Below, in pieces: positions 1 to 10,089 of a stretch of 52,545 bases of DNA. A program made the translations under genes and the position numbers. Every line of letters starts with the position of its first letter. Positions within the stretch are counted from its first letter, which is position 1. Under the pieces are notes generated by a model, which ran no database searches, was not told the origin of the DNA, and worked only from the letters and a program-made list of their open reading frames with translations. The DNA comes from SAR202 cluster bacterium (GTDB lineage Bacteria > Chloroflexota > Dehalococcoidia > Lucifugimonadales > Lucifugimonadaceae): contig RQOU01000094.1 of NCBI GenBank assembly GCA_008373165.1, positions 1 through 52,545 of the forward strand. Reading direction: 5' to 3'.

Positions 1-712
1 CACCAACCAGTGTGAACGAGTCTCCCTCGATGAATGGATGTAGGTATTCCCACGACTCTAAATCATGAGATTTGAACAAAAAGTTAGCCCTTGTTCGCCT
101 GCCTGAGGGTTCGTGAGGCAACGTTCCACCTGATAGAGCATAGTAGACGTTATCTTTTTTCCATATGCACGGGTCGAAAACTCTATATGGCCAAGGTGAA
201 CCGTCAGGCTGAGCTATGGGAATGACAGCCTGTCCTGTGACTTTTTCCCAGTTGAGTAGCAATGGGTCATCAGAAAGGGCAACCATGTTCCCTGCTCCGA
301 CGCCGTGGTACATGGCGATCACACGATCATTTTCCACAAGCGTCGCTCCCGAGAAACATGACTCTTCCGGGTCAGGATATATCGCATAAGGAAGATCTCT
401 CCAGTGAACAAGATCATCACTTACTGCGTGTCCCCAGTGCACTACTTTCTTACTCCCTGATCCAGTGCTGGTAATTTCAGAATCTGGATAGCCTTGATAG
501 AAGAGATGCCAGCGGTTTTGCCAGTAGCATAATCCATTAGGATCGTTGAGATCGTTTTCGGGATTGACGTAGTGATATATTGGCCGATATGGATCGCTGG
601 ACAGCGATTTTCGCGAGGCAGCAAACCTTTCCATCATTGGATTTGATTTCAGTTGGTCTTCTTGCTCTGCGAGGGTCTTAGCAAAAGTATATTTGGGTAC
701 TTTAGACGCCAT
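1..712 (-). CDS. Glycoside hydrolase family 32 (beta-fructosidase/levanase-like), partial, runs off the left edge
   Basis: Manual reverse-strand translation from ATG at 712: MASKVPKYTFAKTLAEQ...YHYVNPENDLNDPNGLCYWQNRWHLFYQGYPD...VHWGHAVSDDLVHWRDLPYAIYPDPEESCFSGATLV...PYRVFDPCIWK. NDPNG, FSGA and FDP match GH32 blocks. Absent from the ORF track. Confidence 0.85.
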   Translation of the reverse strand, partial: MASKVPKYTFAKTLAEQEDQLKSNPMMERFAASRKSLSSDPYRPIYHYVNPENDLNDPNGLCYWQNRWHLFYQGYPDSEITSTGSGSKKVVHWGHAVSDDLVHWRDLPYAIYPDPEESCFSGATLVENDRVIAMYHGVGAGNMVALSDDPLLLNWEKVTGQAVIPIAQPDGSPWPYRVFDPCIWKKDNVYYALSGGTLPHEPSGRRTRANFLFKSHDLESWEYLHPFIEGDSFTLVG

Positions 713-787
713 CGAAGTATCAGCTTTATCAGCAGTCAATATATCCGCCTTTGGTTACATTAGCTGTCAGGGTAAATGTGTCGGGGT

Positions 788-2086
788 TTAAGGCTTAACC
801 ATTGACCCGTCGGCGCGACGTACGGTGTCCCATGCTCCCCCGAATTCCCTTTCTTTGAATGGGAATTTTGCGGCCATTTTTTCATCTACATCAATCCCTA
901 ATCCAGGCTGACCATTGGACCACATCATACCGTCTTTGAGTGTTGGCATACCTGGGAACATCTCACGGGTACGCTCCCCAGGTATTGCAGCTTCTTGTAT
1001 ACCAAAATTGTGAGCATTTAGATTCAGCATCATGTTGGCAGCGTGGCCTACTGGCGACGTGTCACCCGGTCCATGCCATGCAGTTCTGACACTGTAGAGT
1101 TCACCCATTGCAGCGATCTTTTTAGCGGGCGTGATACCCCCAATTTGTGACATGTGTATACGTATAAAGTCGATGAGACGGTCTTGTATCATTGGAATTA
1201 CTTCATGCGGGCTGTTCCATAACTCACCCATCGCTATAGGTGTTGAAGTCTGTTCTCTGACCATCCTGAAGTAGTCGTTGTCTTCAGGGCTGAACAAATC
1301 TTCCAGGAAGAAAAGTTGGAACTTCTCGACTTCCTTTGCGAACCAGACACCAAGTATCGGTGGGATTCTTTCATGGACGTCATGAAGTATCTCCAGACCA
1401 TAACCGAACCTGTTTCTTATGTATTCAAATAAGCCCAGTGCCGATCGCATGTAAGGCTTTGGTTCGAATATGCCACCAGGGTGGGCATAGTTCTTACTCG
1501 AATCGTAGTCGCGTAACCAGGATGTCGCCGCTATGGGGCCATCTAACGTATTACGATTTGTACCCGTGTCGCCTCCGGCAGCTGCACCTCTGTTTCCATA
1601 AGTTGCGTATCCAGGAGTCGTCATTTGCACCCTTACATGGTGAAAGCCCTGTTCCACGAAAGCCTGAACTTTATCTCCGACTTCTTCGTGAGATTCTCCC
1701 GAGGCATGGACGTAAACGGGAGCGGCCTCACGGGCACGTCCTCCGAGAAGATCGTAGACGGGCATATTGGCCATCTTGCCCTTGATGTCCCACAAAGCCT
1801 GATCTACTCCCGAAAGAGCATTATTGAGTACAGGCCCGTTACGCCAGTAGGATGACACGTACGATGACTGCCAAATATCTTCTATATCAGCTACATTTTT
1901 GCCTTCAAGAAATGGCTTAAGATAATCGTTCACTGCAGCAGCAACTGTCGTAGGGCGCTGGGTAAACGTTGCACAACCTACCCCGTATAGTCCTGGCTCG
2001 GACGTTTCAATTTTGACTATAACCAGCCTGATGTTGTCTGGCTCGGTCAAAATGGTTTTGATATCCCTAATAGTTACATTGCTCAT
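788..2086 (-). CDS. Enolase-superfamily sugar-acid dehydratase (D-mannonate dehydratase/RspA-like, ManD subgroup)
   Basis: Mandelate racemase/MLE architecture; HDVHERIPP, FFLEDLFSPED, MGELWNSP, TAWHGPGDTSPVGHAAN motifs. Confidence 0.85.
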   Translation of the reverse strand: MSNVTIRDIKTILTEPDNIRLVIVKIETSEPGLYGVGCATFTQRPTTVAAAVNDYLKPFLEGKNVADIEDIWQSSYVSSYWRNGPVLNNALSGVDQALWDIKGKMANMPVYDLLGGRAREAAPVYVHASGESHEEVGDKVQAFVEQGFHHVRVQMTTPGYATYGNRGAAAGGDTGTNRNTLDGPIAATSWLRDYDSSKNYAHPGGIFEPKPYMRSALGLFEYIRNRFGYGLEILHDVHERIPPILGVWFAKEVEKFQLFFLEDLFSPEDNDYFRMVREQTSTPIAMGELWNSPHEVIPMIQDRLIDFIRIHMSQIGGITPAKKIAAMGELYSVRTAWHGPGDTSPVGHAANMMLNLNAHNFGIQEAAIPGERTREMFPGMPTLKDGMMWSNGQPGLGIDVDEKMAAKFPFKEREFGGAWDTVRRADGSMVKP

Positions 2087-2191
2087 AGATGTTTGAACCT
2101 GATTTCTTTTATGGGGTGTTTAAATTGTCTAAAGGGTTGCTAATAATACCCTTTTACAGTGGTATTAGATCGATGTTTTAGAATCGGGATG

Positions 2192-3211
2192 TTAGTTGTC
2201 TTTTCGGCACCATTTTCGAAGTGATGCCATCTCTCGTCTGGGATTTTGGGTCATACCCCATTCGACGTAAGAAACTTCAGCGACATATATATCTCCTTTT
2301 GAGTCAATTGCAATACTGTGTGGCCACAGGAATTGATCCGGCTCCTCTCCGATCTGAGTCGATCCAAATCTCGTGATTCTATTTCCTTCACGATCATATA
2401 TTCCTACTCGGTTACCAAGGTTTGGCTCACCGCGATTTGGTGATCCTTTTGTAGGTCCTTGTTCTGCTACATATATGCGTACATCATCGCCTGAACCTGT
2501 TACTTCTACAGCCACAGCCTTATGAACTGGCCACATGCGAATGAATGTTCCATCTAGTGAGAACACCTGAACACGGTAGTTCTCCCTGTCGCATACGATC
2601 ACTTCCTCGTCATCGATCAGCGCAATATTGTGAGGCACGTTGAACTCACCTGGGTCAGTACCGATAACCCCCCATGACTTAATGAGATTACCTTCAGGGT
2701 CTAGTCTATGTACACGTGAATTGTCATATCCATCTGATATGAAAATCTCTCCAGTCTTGGCGGAAATGGCCACGTCGGTTGGGCGGTGAAACATATCACC
2801 GCTTTGTTTTGGAGCTGGTGTTCCTGATCCGATGGTCATCAGGTATTCACCGGCCTTTGACATTTTGTGAATCTGGTGTCCGTTATCATCTACTAGCCAT
2901 ACATTGTCATCATGGTCGATGGTTATGGCATGTGGGCGATTGAACCATGTGTCCCAGAACTGCGATGCATTCCCATAAGGGTCTCGAATAATTCGGACCT
3001 TGTCAGGGGGGTTATCGTTACCCCACATATCTATAACTTCACCGAGTTGGTTGAATACCAAGACTGGTTTGTTACCTCTGTTGAAAACGAATACATTATC
3101 GTTTTTGTCAACAGCTACCGAAGTAGCTTCGCGCATCCAAATACCGTGAGGTACTTTTGCCCAATGCGGATCTGGTTGAAACTCAGTTTTTGTAGAAACT
3201 TTATTAGGCAT
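2192..3211 (-). CDS. NHL-repeat six-bladed beta-propeller protein (peptidyl-alpha-hydroxyglycine alpha-amidating lyase-like)
   Basis: Repeated NHL blades: FNRPHAITIDHDDNVWLVDDNGHQIHKMSKAG, FHRPTDVAISAKTGEIFISDGYDNSRVHRLDPEG, FNVPHNIALIDDEEVIVCDRENYRVQVFSLDG. Confidence 0.8.
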   Translation of the reverse strand: MPNKVSTKTEFQPDPHWAKVPHGIWMREATSVAVDKNDNVFVFNRGNKPVLVFNQLGEVIDMWGNDNPPDKVRIIRDPYGNASQFWDTWFNRPHAITIDHDDNVWLVDDNGHQIHKMSKAGEYLMTIGSGTPAPKQSGDMFHRPTDVAISAKTGEIFISDGYDNSRVHRLDPEGNLIKSWGVIGTDPGEFNVPHNIALIDDEEVIVCDRENYRVQVFSLDGTFIRMWPVHKAVAVEVTGSGDDVRIYVAEQGPTKGSPNRGEPNLGNRVGIYDREGNRITRFGSTQIGEEPDQFLWPHSIAIDSKGDIYVAEVSYVEWGMTQNPRREMASLRKWCRKDN

Positions 3212-3502
3212 TATGTTCCTTGGATACGAAAAGACGCGATGTTGTTCAATCTATCGGCAGCATGGTAATGCCGATTGTTGGTTATGTGGGGACTTTGTCA
3301 CGCTCATTTTTAGATTCGTCCAGATAAATTCCTTTAGTCGTCGACCGATCAAATGTTTCCAAAGCTTTGGTTGTACGTTTGACCATCTTGTGATGGTTTC
3401 TTGGTAGATTGGCATATATAACGACTCAGACTTATCAAAAGTTTTGATCTTGAGATCAAATATTTTTGCGAGGCCAGATTTAACAAAAGGTAGAAAATAC
3501 AA

Positions 3503-4309
3503 ATGTTTGCAGATTTAAATGAAAAGGTTGCGTTGATTACTGGCGGAGGGCAAGGTCTTGGATTAGGGATCGTTCTTAAAATGGCTGAGCAGGGAGCCGA
3601 TATAGCTATTGCAGATCTTAGTGATGAGAACTTAAGGCAAGCAGCTGATCAGGTTGAGGGTATGGGAAGGAAGGTATACACCGTAAAGATGGACGTAACA
3701 GATAAAGGTTCAGTGACGGCTGGAGTTAACGATTTAACCAGTCAAGCCGGGCAGATAGATATATTGGTCAATAATGCGGGGGTAGCGGGTGCGCCAGGTT
3801 CCACAGGTACTTCATTTCGCGATGTTGACTGGGATTTCACCTGGAAAGTTAATGTAAAGGGTTTGGTTGATGTGACTGAGGCTGTTTTACCGCAGATGCG
3901 CCAGCGAAAAGCTGGCAAGATCATAAATATTTCCTCTGTTGCAGCAAAGGCTGCTAAATACATAACTGCTTATTATGCGACTACAAAAATGTCAGTTGTT
4001 GCTTACACACAGGCCCTAGCCAGAGAATTCGCAGCAGAAAACATAAATGTTAACGCTATTGCACCAGGTCGGATTTGGACTCAATTTCATCAGGATTGGA
4101 TGAAGGAGCGTGAGGCTCTCGGTGACGAGGCAGTAGTTGGTAAAGAAAAATATGATGTGTTTATGGCGTCTCTTAAAGAAGTTATACCAATGGGACGCCC
4201 TCAGGAACCTTCTGATATAGGTTCGCTCGCTGTGTTTCTTGCCTCAGAAGAATCACGGAATATAACAGGACAAACAATTCAGTGTGATGGTGGGCAGGTG
4301 ATGGTCTGA
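3503..4309 (+). CDS. SDR family NAD(P)-dependent oxidoreductase (FabG-like)
   Basis: TGGGQGLGLGI, NNAG, YYATTKMSVV (YxxxK), IAPGRI motifs. Confidence 0.9.
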   Translation: MFADLNEKVALITGGGQGLGLGIVLKMAEQGADIAIADLSDENLRQAADQVEGMGRKVYTVKMDVTDKGSVTAGVNDLTSQAGQIDILVNNAGVAGAPGSTGTSFRDVDWDFTWKVNVKGLVDVTEAVLPQMRQRKAGKIINISSVAAKAAKYITAYYATTKMSVVAYTQALAREFAAENINVNAIAPGRIWTQFHQDWMKEREALGDEAVVGKEKYDVFMASLKEVIPMGRPQEPSDIGSLAVFLASEESRNITGQTIQCDGGQVMV

Positions 4310-4431
4310 TTACGGATGGCTGTTTCAGAAAGTTATCAACTCAAATATTCAATACTTTTTAAACACTTGATTCTCGTCTCAGGGTGATACTTGGACGGTG
4401 GTGAAATTTTGTTGTTCGACAGGAGCAATAT

Positions 4432-5190
4432 TCATTTTGCTGGCCAGTGTCTAATCCCGTCCTGAGGTGTGTAACCGATCATTTTTTTTGGGTGATCTAT
4501 GTCTCTGAACCGAGTGAAATTATCTGAAACCCCATAGAACACGTCCCATTTAATGTTATCTGGTGCTTTTACGCATTTTTCGAAAAACTGAGCTACGTCC
4601 CTGTGGCTGAAATGGACTGAGGCCTCACGAATGTTGGCAGGTTGGTCTTCTTTTCGGACTCTTCCAATGCGGGCAACAATTGCTGATCCGTGATGCTCTG
4701 CGAAAAGTCTGGCCATTGCCTCCCCAGCGATTTTAGCTACACCGTACATGCGGTCGGGGTGTGGTGGAGTCAGGTGGTTCATCATCGGGCGTGGGTCAGA
4801 AATATCTTCAATACGCCCTTCGACCATTGTTTTAAACGGTTCGTGTCTTTCAGCTGCCATCATTGTGGCTCCCGAAGAACCAAAAATCACTCTTTTTACA
4901 CCGGCGTTTTTTGCAGCTTCGAATATGTTGTAGGTACCTGTTATGTTGATATCGATCTGTGCTAATTCGTCGTCACCCAGATAGGCAGCTAGGTGTATGA
5001 CAGTATCGATACCTTCGAAAGCGGGACCGATAGCATCAGGGTCTGTGATATCTGCCTTTACTGTGTCGAATCCTTCGACTTGGCTACGGTTTAATGCCCT
5101 TATTTCATAGCCAAGTGAATCGAGGTGTCGACCAACAATCCCTCCAATTAGCCCGCTCATTCCTGTAATAAGAATTTTTTGTCTGTTCAT
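4432..5190 (-). CDS. NAD-dependent epimerase/dehydratase (extended SDR)
   Basis: MNRQKILITGMSGLIGGIVGRHL Rossmann start; YGVAK motif. Start re-set from 5280 to 5190, which removes overlap with cobO. Confidence 0.85.
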   Translation of the reverse strand: MNRQKILITGMSGLIGGIVGRHLDSLGYEIRALNRSQVEGFDTVKADITDPDAIGPAFEGIDTVIHLAAYLGDDELAQIDINITGTYNIFEAAKNAGVKRVIFGSSGATMMAAERHEPFKTMVEGRIEDISDPRPMMNHLTPPHPDRMYGVAKIAGEAMARLFAEHHGSAIVARIGRVRKEDQPANIREASVHFSHRDVAQFFEKCVKAPDNIKWDVFYGVSDNFTRFRDIDHPKKMIGYTPQDGIRHWPAK

Positions 5191-5236
5191 GGTTGGGATC
5201 TCCTGGATATTTTTATTTAAATATTTGTTACTGAAA

Positions 5237-5809
5237 TCAGAATTCAATGCCTTTTTGGGCTGGTATTCCCTGATCACCATACGGGTGTTTGACTTCAGTC
5301 ATTTCAGTGACTAGGTCTGCTGCTTGTATCAGGCCAGGTTCTGCGTCACGTCCAGTGAGTATCACATGTAGCATTTCTGGTTTGTCTTTTAACGTGTTAA
5401 TAACTTCGTTCAGATCTATCCACCCGAACGATATAGGGTATGTAATTTCATCTAGAAGTATTAAATCGTATTCCTTAGATTCAATTTTCTCCTTTGCTAT
5501 GCGCCAGCCATTTTTTGCCCGTGATTCGTCTTCAGATAGGTTTTTAGACGTCCAGGTAAAACCCCGACCTGACGCGATTATTTCTATACCTATTTTTTCA
5601 GCAGCTAATTGTTCGCCGTATTGGGATTTTTCACTTTTGATGAATTGGATAGCGCAAATATTCATACCGCGCCCCCATGCCCTGAACATGGTTCCGAATC
5701 CAGCGGTGCTTTTGCCTTTACCGTTCCCGGTGTTGATGATCACCAGCCCTTTAAGTTCTCGACCTAAATTAGGAGCGGGTTTGAAATTTGTAGGAGGGGT
5801 TTTAGGCAT
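5237..5809 (-). CDS. cobO: Cob(I)yrinic acid a,c-diamide adenosyltransferase
   Basis: NTGNGKGKSTAGFGTMFRAWGRGM P-loop, LLDEITYPISFGWI, VILTGRDAEPGLIQAADLVTEM; CobO/BtuR family. Confidence 0.93.
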   Translation of the reverse strand: MPKTPPTNFKPAPNLGRELKGLVIINTGNGKGKSTAGFGTMFRAWGRGMNICAIQFIKSEKSQYGEQLAAEKIGIEIIASGRGFTWTSKNLSEDESRAKNGWRIAKEKIESKEYDLILLDEITYPISFGWIDLNEVINTLKDKPEMLHVILTGRDAEPGLIQAADLVTEMTEVKHPYGDQGIPAQKGIEF

Positions 5810-5870
5810 TTATTTAATCTTTTTATCCTAGCTTGTGTGTAATTTTAGGTTCTGTGTCCATATGGTTCTC

Positions 5871-6632
5871 CTAGAATCCATGATTCAAGGCACTGTCTTC
5901 TGGTACAAATCCCAGTACATCTTTAGCGTGTTCAATATCGCGCCACCTCGTAGGGTTATCCGAACAAGCGAAAACTACGGCGTATTTCAATTCCTTTGGT
6001 GCATGTACAGCTTTATCGATCATTTGAGTAATATCCCGATGGCTGCACCAAACCGCTGCATTGCGTGTATTTAAGGGAATGTCATTCACCTCGACTTTAC
6101 CTATACGAATACAGATTATCGACATTCCATACTGGTCTGAATACATCCATCCTAAGTTCTCCGTGAACATTTTTGAAACCGTATAAAATCCAACAGGTCG
6201 GACCGGATCCTGAGTTGTGATCAGTGGTCGAGGGGATGGTATTTCAAAGTCTGGGTCATGAATTATTGATTTGTAAGGTTCTATTCGCTCAAAACCAGCA
6301 ACTACGGCGCCACTGCTTGCGGCAATAATTCGCTTTACTCCTGCCAGTCTAGAAGCTTCAAACAGATTATAGACACCGGTTATATTTGCTTTGATGTGTA
6401 TCTCTGGAGAGACATTCCCACGTGAAGCAGCCATGTGAACTACAGTATCCACGCCTTCAAGAGCAGGGAGAATATTGTCAATACCGTCTCCAATATCTAA
6501 AAGGGTTGTTGGAAATCCTTCCACTTTGGTGCGGCCCAGTGCGCTGACTTCGTAGGTCTTTGCAAGCTGGCGACCTGCAAGTCCTCCTATGAGGCCGCTC
6601 ATTCCGGTGACTAATATTTTTGATGGACTCAT
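5871..6632 (-). CDS. NAD-dependent epimerase/dehydratase, paralog of the 4432-5190 gene
   Basis: MSPSKILVTGMSGLIGGLAGRQL...EGVDTVVHMAASRGN, YTVSK; clear similarity to neighbour. Confidence 0.85.
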   Translation of the reverse strand: MSPSKILVTGMSGLIGGLAGRQLAKTYEVSALGRTKVEGFPTTLLDIGDGIDNILPALEGVDTVVHMAASRGNVSPEIHIKANITGVYNLFEASRLAGVKRIIAASSGAVVAGFERIEPYKSIIHDPDFEIPSPRPLITTQDPVRPVGFYTVSKMFTENLGWMYSDQYGMSIICIRIGKVEVNDIPLNTRNAAVWCSHRDITQMIDKAVHAPKELKYAVVFACSDNPTRWRDIEHAKDVLGFVPEDSALNHGF

Positions 6633-6661
6633 TGTCTGTTCTCGATTCGGAGGATTGTGTT

Positions 6662-9166
6662 TTAGGAAAACTCTGTGACATGTTCCGAAGTCACTCTTTT
6701 CAATTCATATGCAAGCTTGGGATTTGCATTAAGGGTGTCCAGGGTTTTATCTGCCATTAGATCAGATGCTTCCTTGCGAGCGATTCGTAGTAAATCAACA
6801 TCGTCGATCGTTGCAATTTTTAATTCGTCCCAACCACTTTGGCGGGTTCCCATGAAATCCCCGGGGCCACGGATCCTTAAGTCCTCTTCCGCTAGCACGA
6901 ATCCGTCGGAATACTTAACCATTGCCTCAATCCGCTCGCTTGCAAGATCATCGTTGGAATTTGCCATTAAAATGCAGTAACTTTCATCTTCACCTCTTCC
7001 GACTCTACCTCTCAATTGGTGAAGTTGTGCCAGGCCGAATCGATTAGCACTCATTATTATCATGACTGTTGCATTAGGGATGTCCATACCGACTTCAATA
7101 ACCGGTGTAGCTACTAAAATGTCGATCTCGTTATTTCTGACTCGTTCCATCACATCTTGTTTCTCTGCAAGCTTCATACGACCATGTAATAGTCCGACGC
7201 GTAGATTTTTGAATTCGCTTTGTTGAAGCTTTTTTAGTTCCTCTAACGCTGAAGCCGCTTCAATTGAATCCGAAGGTTCGATTAATGGGCACACGACGAA
7301 CGCCTGTTTGCCATGGGCTATTTGTTGGCGTACTAACTCGTAGGCGTGATTTTTTGCGATCTCGTTCGTTGCTAGGCTGGTTGTTATAGGTTGGCGTCCT
7401 TCAGGCAGAATTTTTAATGTTGTAATGTCTAAGTCACCGTAGATTGTTAGAGATAATGTACGCGGGATAGGTGTGGCAGACATGCCTAGCAGGTGTGGAC
7501 GTGGTGCCCGTTGAGTTAATGCTCCGCGTTGCTCAACGCCAAATCTGTGTTGTTCGTCTACTACAGCGAGACCTAGTCGTGGAATCATCACTTGGTCCTG
7601 TAGTAGTGCATGTGTTCCGATGATGAGATCAGCCTCACCATCGGCAATCATCTGTTGAATTCGTGACTTTACTGATGTTTGCAGACTACCCGTGAGCAAG
7701 ACTATGTTGATACGTTGATTGCCGCTTGACGGTAGGATCGCTTGTCGCACGGTATCTCTGGGCTCGTTAGATACTGATTCCGCGTTGAGCTGGTTTGCGA
7801 TACTAAGGAAGTGCTGTTCAGCAAGTACTTCCGTTGGAGCCATAAATGCACCTTGGTAGCTGGCTGAGATTACCGCTAGAAGAGCGCATAAAGCTACAAC
7901 CGTTTTACCGCTTCCGACCTCACCTTGTAATAGCCTTCCCATTGGAGCGCCCGATGCCATGTCTTTTAACAGGGCATTCAACGATTCTTGCTGGTCAATT
8001 GTGAGATGAAATTCAAGTGAATTTAAGAATGATGTGACAACTCTTTGCCCTTTATCACGGTCTATTTGTATTCCGCTTTCACGGTCTCTCCACTCCCATC
8101 TCTTTTTCAGTGCTGCCAGCTGATACATAAAAAGCTCATCGAAGGCCAATCGTCTGCGTGCTTGAACTTGATCTTCGGTTGATTTTGGGTAATGGATTGA
8201 CTCATACGCTTCACTTAAATCCCTCAAAGAATTGCGTTTTTTAATGTCTTGGGTCAGAAACTCATCAAGTATTGGTAAACCCACGTCTAAAGATTTTCGC
8301 GTCGCGGAGCGAAGAGATCTCTGCGCAAGACCGTCGGTTGAAGGGTAAACAGGCAGTAGTATGCCGGCATGCGTTAGCTGTGATTTGTTCTGCTGAGAAT
8401 TGTCTGAATTTTCCTCATAAAGTTGTTCGTGTTCCGGATTTTGCATTTGTAAACGGTTGTTGAATGATCCGATCTCTCCACTGAGTGTGATCAAACTACC
8501 CTGTTTGATTTTGTGCGTAAGATACGCTTGCCTGAAAAATGTGGCCTCAAGAAGCTCGGTACCATCGTTTATTGTGATTTTTGCAGCACCTGGAGCTGGC
8601 CCGATTTTTGCGACCTCAGATCGAATTACTCGTCCAACTACGGTTGTCATCTCACCATGAATTGCATCTTGAATTTTTGTTACTTTTGAGTAGTCGACGT
8701 GTCGATTTGGAAATAGTCGTAACAGATCTCGAAGATTTCTGATTCCTAAGCGATTTAATTTTGAACGCGTAGCTTTATGTATGAAAATCAGATTAGATAG
8801 CGGAGTATTAAGATCGTAGTTTGTTCTAGTTTTAGAGGGTTTGCGTTTAGGATTTGATGTGGTTTTTGACTTTGATTTTTTGGGGCTACGTTGGGCCGAA
8901 TTCGTACTGCCAAGCTGACCCATAATTGCAGAGGCCCATCGATGTCTCTGTCCTGGCGAGAGAGCTGCGTAGTTGGTACCTTTCAAAGGCTCAACATCGC
9001 GAATCCATCCTAGCTGTGGAGCTATATGACTGATGAAGCGATCAAGTCCACCCATCACCGCACGATCATTAAATTCAAGTTTTCGTTCTAAATCTAGAAC
9101 GTTTTTGAGAGATTTTGTCGCGTGATCCGACGATGTCTGTTTTGAATAACTTCCACTGCCCTGCAT
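6662..9166 (-). CDS. recG: ATP-dependent DNA helicase RecG
   Basis: LLQGEVGSGKTVVA (Walker A), VVDEQHRFGV, GMSATPIPRTL, QLRGRVGRG, wedge/OB region at N-terminus. Confidence 0.97.
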   Translation of the reverse strand: MQGSGSYSKQTSSDHATKSLKNVLDLERKLEFNDRAVMGGLDRFISHIAPQLGWIRDVEPLKGTNYAALSPGQRHRWASAIMGQLGSTNSAQRSPKKSKSKTTSNPKRKPSKTRTNYDLNTPLSNLIFIHKATRSKLNRLGIRNLRDLLRLFPNRHVDYSKVTKIQDAIHGEMTTVVGRVIRSEVAKIGPAPGAAKITINDGTELLEATFFRQAYLTHKIKQGSLITLSGEIGSFNNRLQMQNPEHEQLYEENSDNSQQNKSQLTHAGILLPVYPSTDGLAQRSLRSATRKSLDVGLPILDEFLTQDIKKRNSLRDLSEAYESIHYPKSTEDQVQARRRLAFDELFMYQLAALKKRWEWRDRESGIQIDRDKGQRVVTSFLNSLEFHLTIDQQESLNALLKDMASGAPMGRLLQGEVGSGKTVVALCALLAVISASYQGAFMAPTEVLAEQHFLSIANQLNAESVSNEPRDTVRQAILPSSGNQRINIVLLTGSLQTSVKSRIQQMIADGEADLIIGTHALLQDQVMIPRLGLAVVDEQHRFGVEQRGALTQRAPRPHLLGMSATPIPRTLSLTIYGDLDITTLKILPEGRQPITTSLATNEIAKNHAYELVRQQIAHGKQAFVVCPLIEPSDSIEAASALEELKKLQQSEFKNLRVGLLHGRMKLAEKQDVMERVRNNEIDILVATPVIEVGMDIPNATVMIIMSANRFGLAQLHQLRGRVGRGEDESYCILMANSNDDLASERIEAMVKYSDGFVLAEEDLRIRGPGDFMGTRQSGWDELKIATIDDVDLLRIARKEASDLMADKTLDTLNANPKLAYELKRVTSEHVTEFS

Positions 9167-10014
9167 CAGCTAGGCTTAGCCTTGATCATTGCGAGGCCAA
9201 GTGTTCCCGGACCGACATAGTTGCCAACCACTGGGCCGAGTTGCGCTACTATCGTGTCTCCATCAGGGTCGAACTTAGAGACTTCTTTGGCAATTGCTTG
9301 AGCATCTGATAGATCTGTTGTATACAGGACTGCTAATTTTTCAAGCGGGGCATGTTCTTGGACCAGTGATTTGAGTCGTGCAATTCCTTTGGTGCGACTT
9401 CGGGCTCGTTCTAATGGATGAGCCTCACCCTCATGTATAGTCAAAATCGGCTTGACGCGTAATATCGATCCAACGAATCCTTGGGCTTTACCTATACGTC
9501 CACCTCTCACGAGGTATTCGAGCGTATCGACCATCCCTAGAAATACTCCACGTTTACTGAGATCTTTTGCTAATTCCACTGCCTCGTCTAATGTGGAACC
9601 GGCAGCTACTGCATTTGCGACCTGTATTGAAACCCAGCCAAGGCTCATTGAAGCTAGTTGAGTGTCGACTATCTCAATTCGGGTGCTAGTTGAGCCCATT
9701 TCTGACACAGCATTCACTGCAGAATTATGTGTCAGACTCAATTTCGAAGATAAATGTATTGAAATTATTTCGTCGTGTGTTTCAGCGAGCTTTTTGTAAA
9801 GCTCCATAAAAGTTCCGGCCGATGGGGCAGACGTAGTCGGGGTTACTTTGGAATCAGGCAGTTGTTCGTACATCTCGTCAGCTGAGATAGTTATGCCGTC
9901 AAGAAACGTTTGATCCTCGATATGGACATTAAGAGGAACCACGTTGATGTTGTGCTTTTTTGCGAGGTCTGGTGGTAGATCGGACGTACTATCGGTGACA
10001 ACTGCGATGCTCAT
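9166..10014 (-). CDS. DegV family protein (FakB-like fatty-acid-binding subunit)
   Basis: MSIAVVTDSTSDLPPDLAKKHNI...TTSAPSAGTF; likely start at 10014 rather than 10071; downstream of a DAK2 protein. Confidence 0.92.
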   Translation of the reverse strand: MSIAVVTDSTSDLPPDLAKKHNINVVPLNVHIEDQTFLDGITISADEMYEQLPDSKVTPTTSAPSAGTFMELYKKLAETHDEIISIHLSSKLSLTHNSAVNAVSEMGSTSTRIEIVDTQLASMSLGWVSIQVANAVAAGSTLDEAVELAKDLSKRGVFLGMVDTLEYLVRGGRIGKAQGFVGSILRVKPILTIHEGEAHPLERARSRTKGIARLKSLVQEHAPLEKLAVLYTTDLSDAQAIAKEVSKFDPDGDTIVAQLGPVVGNYVGPGTLGLAMIKAKPS

Positions 10015-10089
10015 TAGCGTTCTCCGGAAATTTTGCCAGTCATTCTTCGCATGGAAGAGTACAGCGATCAACTGACATTTGTGGTTAGG

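Noticed and set aside
3251-3502. 83-aa minus-strand ORF in the gap between the NHL gene and the SDR
   Set aside because: No recognisable motif or clear ribosome-binding site; it occupies the divergent promoter region.
5289-5831. 180-aa plus-strand ORF
   Set aside because: Antisense shadow of cobO, with no recognisable domain.
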